Shown in pieces: positions 22,227 to 34,099 of a stretch of 64,000 nt of DNA (position 1 is the first letter of the stretch; the number at the start of each line of letters is the position of its first letter). A model generated the notes under the pieces. It saw only the letters and a program-made list of their open reading frames with translations. It did no database searches and was not told where the DNA came from. Made by a program: the position numbers and the translations under genes. This DNA is from Sphagnum compactum (lineage: Eukaryota; Bryophyta; Sphagnopsida; Sphagnales). The DNA is taken from positions 5,394,001-5,458,000 of the forward strand of contig OZ234493.1 in the NCBI GenBank assembly GCA_965153455.1. The letters run 5' to 3'.

Positions 22227-25200
22227 TCATTGTGCAGAGCTGACAGCCATGGACTCTAAGAGAGAGAGCCGGTTCTTGACAATCTGAAGCTTGTCTTCAG
22301 CTTCTTTTGCTTGATCTCTCACTCCTTGCACTACAGCTGCTGGTGCCTTCTCCACAAACTGCAATCGTTCCACCAATCTTTTTGATTGTCAAAAGCAAAC
22401 TTACTCCCCTCTTCAAACATGACATAAAAAAGTAAGCACTTCAGACATAATTTTGCTGATTAGAGCTGTTATCAAAGTTGGGACAAATGTGCTGCTTCAA
22501 TGTTCAAGTTGTGGGCATCTACTTGCAAAGAACAAGAGATGAGATTCATTGCACACCTTCCGACATCAAAACCTGAAGAAGGGCAATCCATTCATTTTGT
22601 GATTTTGCAGTACAATACAAAAGGCCTTTGTACCTTGGTTGATGAAAGGCGCTTCATACTGGAATCCAAGTCCAATTGCAGTTTGGAGGCCTGCTTATTC
22701 AGCCTTTCAACTTCTTTTCCTATGTCCACCATATCTGTTAATGGTAGATAGGCTTCCAACCCATCTGCCACAACTAAGTGCACTGATTGCATTGCCTCTC
22801 CTGCCCAAACCCAGGAAATACACTCAACATGTAAAGATGCCTTTGTTCAATCAGGAATCTGTCAGGAAAAAAGACACCTTTGTTGAATAAGCCTAGAAGG
22901 AACAAATTCACACCTCTGGTAGGGCTAAGACTTTAAAATCTAAGAGAGAAAACTGTACCACCTGCAAGGCAACTCTGTTGAGGAAATATGCTTGTACCTG
23001 GAGAGCTGGACAGTATCCGAAGATTGTCAGCATCAAGCCTGGAAAGTGCCACCAATACTGCTTTTTCCTCCTGCCCAAAACCCAAAAAACATTGAACCTC
23101 TGTATAAATCCTCCATTGTACCCTCTCCCCAACATCCTGCAATTGTAATTATAAACAAAACAAATGCAGCATTGGGGAAGGTCTCAAAATGGGGGGAAAA
23201 AGGGGGAGGTTGAAAGATTAAGGGGCTGTAAAGTACATCAATCACACTTTGGAAAGTTGGATTTGCCACAATGATGGCTGAGATTCGCTTTCCAGGCTCC
23301 ACTGAATACTCTGCCCGCGCATTCCTTATACTACGAATCTGTCACCACCCATCACATTTTTGAGAAACAATTGTCTAGCTGTTAGGAATGTGATTGAGGT
23401 GCCCATGCATAAAGACTACATACATTCTCTTCTACCCAAGAGAGACATACCAATGCTTGCAAGTCCTCAAAGTGCCGAACGGAAGTTGAGTCCTTGGAAA
23501 GACCTGACTGTGGCCATGTCGAGACTATCAGTGCAGGACCTTCATGTGGAATTCCCTGCAACAAGTGCACTTCATGTTTATACACATGGATCAAACACAA
23601 AATAGAAAACCAGGACCTTCATTTGGGCTTCACTGCACACAGAAGAAATCAATGTCAACCTCAATGTTAACCCTGCATCAGACAAAAAAGCAAATAAAAA
23701 AGAAAATGGCAGCTCCTCCAAACAGCACTGAAATTCTGCACTAAAAACACTCTATAAAAAGTTCACCATTTCTTGGGAATCATGAGTGTTCTAGACATTT
23801 GATTGGTTTCAAGATCTAGACCACCACATACACCCACTACCCATACACCAATGCAATCAAGACCACAAAATGCATCTCCATGCCTCGTGTAGGGATAAAC
23901 CCCAAAAATATGATCAGAAAAAATAAGGATCCAGAGCCCAACCTGCCAAAGCTCTTCAGTGACAAAAGGCATCAAAGGGTGCAATAACCTCAGCACAGCA
24001 TCAAACACATATACTAGCACTGCTTGTGTTTGTGCCAGAGAGGTGGAATCTTCTTTGTTGTAAAGTCGTGTTTTGCTTGCCTCAATGTACCTGTTGCCTC
24101 ACAAAATCATAGTTGCAATTCAATCTTTTGCACTAGGGTATATCAGCAAGCTTTGATGCTGTTTTAGAGCTCAATGAGTCAACAAAGACATTCAAAAGAG
24201 TGAAAGCCACAGTAATTCCAAATGAGAACGTAATCCTGCAATAACAAAGTTGCAAGGAGGAGCTAGTGTACCAGTCGGCAAAATCATCCCAGAAGAATGC
24301 ATAGATAGCACGTGCTGCCTCATTGAAAAATAACCTCTCGTAATCTGTTGTTACTGCATCCACGAGTGCATGTAGCTTTGACACCTGTCATCATGAATCG
24401 GTGGGAAAAAAGGCTGAAACTAAACAACATATGATAAGGACATGCCAGACAACAAGAACACAAAATACTTGAACATCAGATGATACAGAGACTACTACCC
24501 TGAGCTAAATTTTGCACAATGATGGCTGTTTTCAAACTCAAATCTTGTAACAAAGAGCAACCCATCAACAAGATCAGAGGTGCATACAAAATCCAGCAGA
24601 GAATGTGAAGAATGGTTTATATCCCACAAGACCAGAAACCATTTCTCTGGATGCCAGAAAGGAACCATTTTGGTGAACATGGTTGGCACAATGATTCTTC
24701 ATCACAACCAAAAACTGATTTCAAGTAGAAGGATAAGTTCCAGAACACAGCAAGGTGAGCAAAAGTGAGATTAAGAGGAGGGAAAATACATACCACCCAG
24801 CGATCTGTTAAGGGAAGACCACCCAATGCTGCCTCTGTATCAAACTGAGATACCCAGAAAAATTCAACTTCCCATTGTCTTCAATCAAAACTTCTTGGAA
24901 GAAGAAAAGGAAGAAAAAGAATCTGAAAACTGACACATCTAGATGAAGAAAGTGCTTCACCAGCTAAGTAAGCATCTTGAAAGACAATACATCTAGAGGA
25001 AGAAAGTCAAGTTTCTTCCCAAAAAAATTGGATGTGAGCAACGAGGACATACCTGATAATCTTGTAGACGTTTCCAAGCAGCCTCATCCGTGGAAGGTGG
25101 CAAATTTTGGAGAATGAATTTCCCAGCATTCCAGAGCTTGTTGGTGAAACCTTTGTTGGCATTCAATCTCTCCATTGACAAATTCAAATCCTACGTCCAG

Positions 25201-28200
25201 GACAGACAGCACGCAGAACAACATCAGACAAACGATGGAACATTTTTTCCACAAGGTTGTCACTACGATCCAAGAGTGCCATCGCAGGTTTCATGTATTT
25301 CGTCTATCATAACTCAACAGACTGACAGAATCAAGGTTTCTCCACCCAAACAAAAGGAAAGCTATTGAATCACAAAGGTCTACAGCAGAATTTGTGGGTG
25401 CTCAATTTCGTAGAGAGAAAAATAGGACTTCACCTGACCAGGACCACTACCAGTGACAAGCGTAAACCGCAGTGCATCCGTTCCATACTCTTGGATTGTG
25501 TCCAAAGGATCCACCACATTTCCAAGTGACTTTGACATCTTGCGACCCTGTTCATACCACATCACGATCAAATTGATAGCTTCATGATTCCCAGACCCAA
25601 GAACAACAGGTTTTGCTGAGAGGAAAAAAGGTGGCAGGGTACAGAGGAGCTCATGATTATGAGATTTATTAGAAAGAGCACTTGCCGCCTGCAAAGAATG
25701 AGGAAGGGAGGACAAGGAACGAGTCTTTTTTGAACATGATTTACCTGAGGATCTCGAACAAGCCCATGAAGATATACAGTTGAGAAAGGTGACTTTCCAG
25801 TGAATTCAATGCCCATCATTATCATTCTTGCTACCCAGAAGAAGAGAATGTCGTGTCTGATTCCACCCATTGCAATAGGCAATTCTATGTACGTTAGAAA
25901 ATTAAAAATTATCACATGAATCAGTCAGAAAAACCCAACAGAAGAAAAACACAAGAAACATTTCCCCTTCTGCTTCCAAGTGCACCTTCATTTAACATTA
26001 TTGGGTTATGTTTCTCGAGATCCATTTCCATAAAGACTGGAGAGCCAAAGAACAATACCCGGTTTCTAGCACAGAAGTTGGGTAGAATAGCTGGAAATCG
26101 TCTGCAGTGGTGTCAGGCCATCCAAGGGTACTGAAAGGCCATAGCCCACTGCAACTCACCACATATGCCACATTCCATCAATGAGCTGGTGATGACGCAG
26201 TATTCAGACTCACCGGATTTTGTCATACCAAAGTGCACACAGTAGGTTGGTACTACATCTGGACTAACTTTTTATCCTCAAGACAAAGACAAGATCTTCT
26301 GATCATCAGCTGAAGAGGAAAAAATTGTTACCTGGAAAACCAAGTGTCTAACACATCTGACTCTTGGGTAAGTTTCACATCACTGCCATACTTTGCACAG
26401 GCAAGACTATAAGCATCAGCTTCACAGCGTGCAACCACATACTCCTCTTCATCAGTGCCTTCCACATACCATACTGGAATCTGATGACCCCACCATAGCT
26501 GCCGACTGACACACCAGTCCTTTATGTTGGACAGCCAATGGTCATATATCTACTGCCAACCAACCACAAAAAAAAACAGGAAGATTGTAAAGCTCCAATT
26601 GTACTGTTGATGTTCATATGAATATAATGTGATCTTCCCACCCCGAGAAACAAAATCACCACTGTCGGGGAAAAGTTCGATTACCTTTTCAAATCTGTTT
26701 GGAATAATGCAAATTCCACCATCCTGAACAGCTTGCAGCGCTTTCTCTGCTAATGGCTTCATTGTCACAAACCACTGCTTGCTTACCAATGGTTCCACCA
26801 CCTAAAACACCCACAGCCCATAACCATAGTTGCCAGTTTGTGCCTACCCATCACCTGGATCTGATCTCTAATTAAACTCCAACAAAGTGCAAGCTTTGTG
26901 AACCCAGTTTCTACAGTTTCTCAGCTAGAGTTGCACATTCGCTATTTGGGAGAAAACTCTGATCTAATGCCCATTGCAAACAGACAGACAGAATAAGCTC
27001 AAAAGTCACTCAATGTTGTCACTATTGCAACTGTGTCAGAAGAAGCAGCAGCAGCAGCACATTAACATCAACAAAGATTTTGAAACAACGGGTACCTCGC
27101 CGCCTCGTTGGGACCTGGGTACCCGCATTGTGTAGGGGTCTGCCTTGATCGCCAGACCTGCCTTTTCCAGATCAGCCCATAGCTGTTTTCGTGCCTCAAA
27201 TCGGTCTAGTCCACTGCAACCATGGGGAAAAACATGGAGATCTATGCATCAGTACTTGACTTAAGAGAAGTTGGCTCATTGTCATTCACAGATTGGAATT
27301 CACGGGTTGGAAAGATCAGGGGAGAAGGGGTGTACCAATAAACTCCAGCTCGGTCATTGAGGGTACCATCATTATTCATAATATTGATAATTGGAAGATC
27401 CAACTTCTTGCCAATTGCGTAGTCATTTTGGTCATGTCCTGGTGTGATCTTCAAAGCTCCCGTTCCAAATTCTCTCTCAACATACTGCTCAGATGACACC
27501 CAAAAACTTCAACATTTTCTTTAGCTTTTTCAGTGTCATCTTACGGTAATAGTCTGGATTACATTTTCACCATGTTTACTTCAATGATCAATGTCAAAGA
27601 TGGGTGTTGTGATGATTTTTTCCAGTTCTATGTACCTCATCAGCAATGATGGGGATCTGGCGCCCCTCACTCAGTGGGACAACTGCCATTTTCCCTACAT
27701 ACTTTGCATACCGCTCATCCTGCAATATTTTTTTTCCATATAAGACAGATGATGCTCCCAGTCAACCTCCAGGGCTATTATCCCAAAGAGAAACATACAC
27801 AGCTTTTCTTTCCAGTTCCGTAGGATACAAATAAAAAGAAAACCCCCAAGAGTCCAGATCACAATACAAAAGAGCCAGAGCATACAAGAGAGAAAAACTG
27901 ATCTGTGCAATGAGAGTACCCACCTCGGGATGCACTGCAACAGCTGTATCTCCCAACACTGTTTCCGGTCTGGTAGTGGCAACAGGTAAATAGTCATCAC
28001 TGGTTTCAGCAGCAACCCACCGAATCTTTGGATTAGCATTATCTCTTATATAAAAAAATCACTAGTTGAATACAGTAGTTCCATCATCTCCTCTCCTTTG
28101 CAAAAGAAAGAGGGTCTCAACTTTTGTGACCAAACAAATGAGCAAATCAGGTATATACATTCATTCATTCCAAAAGAGTTCTGGTGTACCTTGTACCACC

Positions 28201-31200
28201 CGCAACATGATACTTGAAATAATAGAGTTTGCCTGGCTCCTCACTATATTCCACTTCCTGCACCCCAGCAGAACCTGTGGTTACAGTAAGTCTGTGCGGG
28301 GTTGCCATAGACACATCCCCCCCCCTTCCCCCTGCGTGTAAGGAACTATTGACCAGGAACTAATGCCATTGTGGCGAATGGGGGAGATAGAGGGGCGGGT
28401 GTTTGGTACCAGATCTGACACTGCCGTTTGGAGATTGGGTGACCAATTCACCATGTAACTACCTGTATCAAAGATGTGCATCACAGCTCCAAATGTCAGT
28501 TGACTCTACTATATACTTTTTGAGGTTATATAAAAGATTGCTTGGAAGAGTAGATAGCACAAGCAGAATCTTGTGAACGAGATGGAGATTGTTAACATTA
28601 ACTGTAAAAGGACAGAGTACCTATTGCACCACCAATCCATAGAGAAGGCAAAAATTAGATATACCTACCACGATAAACAAGACCCTTTTCATGGAGATGG
28701 ACAAAAGCCTCCATCACAGCTCCTGCATGCCCCCACCCCCACATGCACCATTCACAATCAATGTCCAAAAGAGTAAATAGCCAAGCATAAAAAACTGAGC
28801 AAAGAATATACAAATTGTCAGTAAGTATAATGCACATGTTTCTGGTAGCTTGATTATGCTTCCAAACAAGATTTTAAGGAGAAGCGGCAGATGGGTCTCA
28901 TCCAATGCTTGATGGGTCTCATCCACAATCAATGAGGGAAAATGTTCATGGACATGAAATGGGTGGATTGGCATTGTCAAGTTTGTAGCAGAATTAAGAG
29001 GAAACCTCCCATGAAGTGCAAAGTTGAGAAGAAAACACTACTTACGACTCAACTGATCATCAAGGGTGAAGCGTTCTCTCGTCCAGTCACATGATGCACC
29101 TAACCGCCGCAGCTGATTTGTGATGGCACCCCCATACCTAGAAGCAATCAATGTTTTTAACTCTCAGAAAAGCTAGCTGCAGTCTCTAGTATTTATGTCT
29201 TTGTCATCTTCTGTCAACTGATTTCTCTCATCTCTAGACTCTTGCTGAACAATGTGCCTTTTTGCAACCAAGCATTGGAAACAAAAGGAAGGCTTTCGCC
29301 CTCAAAAGTTTGAAAGATGTACCAACTTCACAACGTGAGAAAAAGTTTGTGAGAATAACCTAAAACTTAAAAGAAAACAAACAGATTGAAGGGATGATGA
29401 AATGCTGGCACCCAAGTATGAGAAACAAAAGATAGTGAGCAGGGTTTGAAAGCAGGAGTGTATTATACTTTTCTTTCCATTCCCAGACTTTGCTCACAAA
29501 TTCTTCACGACCGAGATCTGTTCGCTTGATACCTTGTGAAGCCAACATTTTCTCCACAACCAACTAAATTTTTTGATTCCACCAAAAGAAAAAAAAAACT
29601 GTCAGAGGATGAGCTTGCTTCTAATATTTCATTCACAACATTGTCTCTTCCTCATATGAAGAACTTGCAACATCAAAACTAGGACTCACAAACACTGAAA
29701 GACCCACCCACCCAACCACCCAACATTGTCTACATTTTGCTTTCTGGCCAGCTGGTGCGCAGGAGAGAGGGCAGGCGTACCTGAGTGGCAATTCCAGCAT
29801 GGTCAGTGCCAGGAAGCCATAAGGTAGGCCTACCTCTCATGCGCCAAAACCGTGTCATTGTATCCTGGCAAACCCAAAACTCAATTCAGTGTTTTGAAGA
29901 GCAATGACACCCATCTTGAACTCTCTCTTCTTCTCATCTTGGGAGCAGGAACAGAAGAAGCAAGAGCAAAACCCCAACACAAGAAGAAAAAAAATATCCA
30001 GGCATAATCATTAAGCAAAGATCATCCATCTTGCGATTTCCATTTTCCATGGAGTTTTGCAATATGGCAGAATGGTCATGACCCACCCACTGTCAAAAAC
30101 TCTCTCTGAGAGAAAGCAAACGATTTCCTGTTCTCCAAGAAGCACAAAGTAAGCAAAGCAAAGCAAATCAAAGCAAATGAAAAAAAAGAATCACCTGAAG
30201 TGTGACAAACATAGCATGGCCCATATGAAGAGCTCCAGTCACATTTGGTGGTGGCATTGATATGACAAAAGGCTCTCCTCCTCCTACAGATGCAGAAGAA
30301 GAAGTGTTGGGCTTGAAATAGCCTTGAGCCTCCCACCTGCACAGATGCAAATCCACACCCCACCCCTCCAAAAAAAGCCTTAAAGTTGTGAACTTCTTTA
30401 CTACTAGAAAAACCCCACATCTATCTCCCCTGCCTGCCACAAGTGATTGCAAAAGAGAAGGGAAAGGTTTTGAAAAGTCTTTAGGTATTCATTCTGGTTA
30501 GAAAGTCATACATACCAGTTGTAAAGATGCTCTTCAGAAGAGAAGTCAAAGTTTTTGGAAAGCTCGATCGGAGCAGCAGCAGCAGCCATGGTTTGTGGCT
30601 GTGGCTGTTGTTGTTGTTCCATGGAAGCTGAAAAACACAAACACACAAAGCTCCATTCAGAGGGGTTGTTGCTCCAGCATTCAAAAGTCCAGAAGCTCTG
30701 TGTCTCTGTCTCTCACACACACTTTGTTGCAGTAGAATTTTTTTTCTACTCTCAAATCAGCAAAACCCATTATGGGATTTGCCAAGCTCCACAACATCTT
30801 GACCAAATCACAACAGTTCAGAACACAATCAAAGCATTGAATGAGCCCAAGAATCAATCATCATGTCAAAACTTCTTCACAAGCCCAAAAGAATCATCAT
30901 GTCAACGACAAATGGCCACAACAACAACAGTTTCAGAGCAAAATCAAAAGCTTTAAAGAATCATGTCAAAGCTTCGAAGAAAACTTCAAGACTCATCATG
31001 TGAAAGCTCCTTAACAAGTCCAAAGTATCATCACGTTGGTGACAATGGCAGCAATAACAACAGTAGTTTCAGAACACAATCAAAAGCTTCAAAGCAGCCA
31101 AAGAATCATCATATCAAAGCATCTTCACAAGACCCAAAGAAGCATCATGTCACAGACAATGGCACCAAGGCCCTTACAAAGAGAGAGATCCAGACAGACA

Positions 31201-31770
31201 GACAGACAGACTCAGAGGTGTCTGTACCAACCATGGGTTTAAGGATTTGGGTGGTGCAATGCTTGGATTTCTCGAGAATTCTTTCTTGTCGAGAATTCTG
31301 GCGAATTCTTGAGAGGAAATCCAGACAAATTCATTCATGAATCACACAATTGCAACTGCAACAAAACCCAATTTGCGGATGTACCAGAATGGGGACTAGC
31401 ACCATAGAAGTCGTAGTGGTGTACCTGCTGCAGCAGAAAGACGAAAAGTGGTGGAAGCGCTTCTGCGTCGTCTGTGTGGAGGAGGAGGCGGAAGATGGAA
31501 ATCTTGTGCCATGAGAAAACCAGAAGAGTTGTTGCATCTTCCGTTGTTTCTGGACACTCCTCGAACCGCCCGTCTTACAGACCGCAATGGTGAAGAAAGC
31601 ACACACCCAGCAGAAGGGAGCGAGGAAGACGCAAGAAGGGAGAGAGACAGTGCTCTTCTTCTCCATAGGCGCAAGGATGAGGACATACGCAGAGTCGTGG
31701 AGTGCAACGCTCCTCCTGGACATCGACAGTTGCGCATTGCTGCGTGACCCAGCAGCTCCACACTCGCCAT
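22227..31770 (-). CDS. VALRS: valyl-tRNA synthetase, probably dual-targeted
   Basis: This class Ia enzyme charges tRNA-Val. The 27 coding exons (5' to 3') are 31425-31770, 30516-30627, 30195-30336, 29781-29864, 29469-29563, 29046-29137, 28669-28722, 28410-28462, 28190-28257, 27924-28044, 27636-27719, 27336-27484, 27096-27213, 26685-26801, 26332-26549, 26059-26148, 25745-25856, 25434-25547, 25053-25190, 24794-24844, 24272-24384, 23943-24090, 23451-23555, 23237-23338, 22998-23070, 22634-22800 and 22227-22358. All introns are GT-AG and the frame closes at 1065 residues. Exon 1 is Arg/Ser/Ala-rich like a transit peptide. The HIGH motif is HMGH at 190-193 and KMSKS at 688-692. The CP1 editing domain holds [10 protein letters not shown] (372 on) and GHDQND (433 on). 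DTWFS and the anticodon-binding region follow, with a C-terminal coiled-coil arm from about 970. ATGs at codons 118 and 129 in exon 2 could start a cytosolic form. Confidence 0.96.
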
Positions 31771-32170
31771 TGCCGTTCTCTCCTCCTCCTACTCGCATCT
31801 ACCCATCATCATCGTCTTCTTCTTCGCGTCCTGCTCCTGCTGAACTCCTGCTGCGCTTTTTGTGTGTTGCCTTTTGTGGCTAGATTTCTGAGCCCTAGAT
31901 AGAACCACGACCACGACGACGGTGGTGTTGCAACTTCCTCGTACAGGAATCAGGATTGTTCATCTAGGCATCGGCAAGTCTTTCCGCATCGGGATCTGCC
32001 GGCGACGAGGAACTCACGACCCAAAGTCGCTGAATCCTGCGACAATCCTCCGCATTTCTCTCGCATACCTACTACCCATGTTGCGATTCTGGTTTCTTCT
32101 TGCGCTGCTCTTGGCTCCGTGAGACTCTCTCTCTGCTGAGAGTCTGTGGGTTCGTAGAAACAAGCAAAGG
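31771..32170. promoter_or_regulatory. 400-bp divergent promoter region shared by the synthetase and ATP12 genes
   Basis: The two start codons point away from each other across this interval, so it must hold both 5' leaders and at least the core of both promoters. It contains CT-rich runs (TCCTCCTCCTACTCGCATC, CATCATCATCGTCTTCTTC) near 31780-31825 and no obvious TATA box. Short open frames inside it look like chance. Confidence 0.6.
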
Positions 32171-33914
32171 ATGATGGCACTAAGAGGAGCAGGAGCAGGG
32201 GCGCTTCTTTTCCGTGCGCTTTTCCGGCACCCAACGTGCTCCTCAACAGTAGTAGTTTCTTACAATGTTCTCCTCCCTGTCGAAGAGTCTGTTGGGTTGT
32301 TGTTGTTGCCGGAAACGAGCTTGCACGCTCCTGTTTTAGGTGGATTCTCTTCTTGCTTGGGTTTTCGAGGATTTGCTGCTGCTGCTGAGGTGAAGAAGAA
32401 CAATGCAGCGGCAGCAGCGGATGTGGTGCCGCGACCAAGCATGCCGAGGCTGAGCAGCAATGGGATCTTGGGTCGTCGCTTCTACAAGAAAGCGCATGTG
32501 AAACCTGCGGAAGACAGATCATCAGGGTGGTATGTGGTGCTGCTGGACAATCGCGTGCTCAAGACACCAGCCAAGAAGCCCTTGAAAGTACCCAATGCAG
32601 CTCTCGCACATGCCATCGCCGCCGAATGGGAATGGCAGGTAGGTGTGCATGCATGCATGTACCAAACCCCTTGAAGCTCACAAACCCCCCCCCCCCTCTC
32701 TGTCTCTCTGTGTATTGAGGGCTTGGATGGTTGCTGGGTTGTGTTGTTGGCAGGACAGTAGTGGCATCCGACCTTTCACAATGCCACTCATGAAACTGGC
32801 TGCCACCTCCATCGATCAGATGCCAAGCGACCGTGATCGTGTCGTCGAATCACTCTTGAAGTACTTCCATACCGATTCTCTATGTCTTCGAGCTCCCGAC
32901 ATGGACCCTCTTGCAGGTCTCCCCTTCTCTCTCTCCCTCTCAGTGGACATGGATCCTCTTGCAGGTTCCCTTCTCTCTCTAAACCCTAAACCCTCTCTTA
33001 TTTCTCTTTCTCTCTCTCAGGATATGGATCCTCTTGCATGTTCTCTCTGTCTCTCTCTGTGTTCACTCAGATCTTTGTTTCATGGGTTGCTTGAGTGGGG
33101 AATTTCTGAAAGGTGCACATACATGGTGTTCTCATAGATTCATCTTCTTCTTGAAGCTTCTCTATGATGGTTCTTCTCTCTTTCTCTTTGTCCTCTTTTC
33201 TGTGTTTACTTCTGTTTAGGGTTTTGCTGCTTTGAATAGTTCCTCTGTCTTCTTCTTCCTGGGTGGTGGGTTTGTTTTCTTTGACCATCATCATCCTTGA
33301 CTCATTTGCATTGATATGTCCACCCTCCTCCTCCATCAAATTGGGAATGTTGTTTGTTGTTGTTGGAGAATATCTACATGTGTGTGTTCATGTGTGTGCA
33401 GAGAAACAGGTGAAGATGTGGGACCCATTGCTTGATTGGTTCAAGAGTGAGATTGGTGTTCGACCTTTGGTTACTTCAAGCATCTTTGGCACAACGCAAC
33501 CTCCCGAGGTGTTGGATGCTGTGGAGAAAGCAGTCCGTCAATGTAGTGATTGGCAATTAGCAGCAGTTGATTGGTTGGCAGGAACCGCACGCTCACTGAT
33601 TGTGGCATTGGCGATAGCTCGAGGTCGACTGGGCATTGAGGAAGCAATTGAGATCATTCGACTTGAGGAAGATCACCAGGCATGTATCTATGTGTGGCAT
33701 GCAAATGTTTTTTTTCCTGACACAGTTATTTTTCCTTTTGTATTGAACCTCAAATCTCTCAATGCCAACAAGTAGTGCTGCTAACTGACATCATTGTTGT
33801 TGACATGTCTTGTAGGTGGAGGATTGGGGTTATGTAGAAGGAGGCCATGACATTGATGAGGCTGACATTCGTGTCAAAATCTCCTCTTGCTCTGTTTTCT
33901 TGAGATTACTGTAG
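32171..33914 (+). CDS. ATP12: ATP12 chaperone, mitochondrial F1-ATPase assembly factor
   Basis: ATP12 binds the F1 alpha subunit in the matrix so that the alpha3-beta3 hexamer can form. Exons 32171-32638, 32754-32916, 33402-33679 and 33816-33914 join to 335 residues. The first ~80 residues are a basic, Ala/Ser-rich presequence. The ATP12 domain follows: RRFYKKAHV, WYVVLLDNRVLKTPAKKPL, AIAAEWEWQ/DSSGIRPFTMPLMKLA, MWDPLLDWFKSEIGV, SIFGTTQ and IIRLEEDHQ/VEDWGYVEGGHDID. Introns 1 and 2 are GT-AG. The exon 3/4 join that matches the family needs a GC donor (CAG/GCATGT). An in-frame alternative, a GT donor 12 nt downstream, would insert four residues in a conserved site. The exon 2 end is copied twice inside intron 2. 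Two adjacent ATGs begin the frame; the first is used here. The gene is divergent from the synthetase gene. Confidence 0.93.
32944..32964 (+). other. possible 21-nt in-frame microexon in ATP12 intron 2
   Basis: TCTCAG/TGGACATGGATCCTCTTGCAG/GTTCCC is a near copy of the end of exon 2 with a usable acceptor and donor. Including it would add seven residues (VDMDPLA) without shifting the frame. A third copy at 33021-33038 has lost its donor (GCATGT instead of GCAGGT). Confidence 0.4.
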
Positions 33915-34021
33915 GTGAGCAAGCAAGCGAGCACTGTTTCTTCTGCACAAAGTTAAAAATAAGTACACAGATATCATTTGATCCAATCCAGGAGTAGAAG
34001 AAGAATGCCTCCAATTTCTGT

Positions 34022-34097
34022 CACCTTCCAGCGGCTAATGCTTGATTTCAGTTGCGTGCCACCTTCCAGCGGCTAATGCTTGATTTCAGTTGTGTAT
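34022..34097 (+). repeat. 38-bp direct tandem duplication 3' of ATP12
   Basis: The unit CACCTTCCAGCGGCTAATGC continues with TTGATTTCAGTTG and occurs twice in a row, starting at 34022 and 34060, almost unchanged. It lies just beyond the stop codon, probably in the 3' untranslated region. Confidence 0.9.
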
Positions 34098-34099
34098 GC

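Noticed and set aside
31331-31883. Several overlapping frames around exon 1 of the synthetase on both strands
   Set aside because: They are shadows of the GC-rich leader exon and of the divergent promoter; only the frame from 31770 joins to the conserved synthetase.
32643-33137. Long frame running from ATP12 exon 1 through exon 2 and into intron 2
   Set aside because: It reads through two introns; the family alignment needs splicing at 32638/32754 and 32916/33402. The repeated peptide in it is reported as the duplicated exon end.
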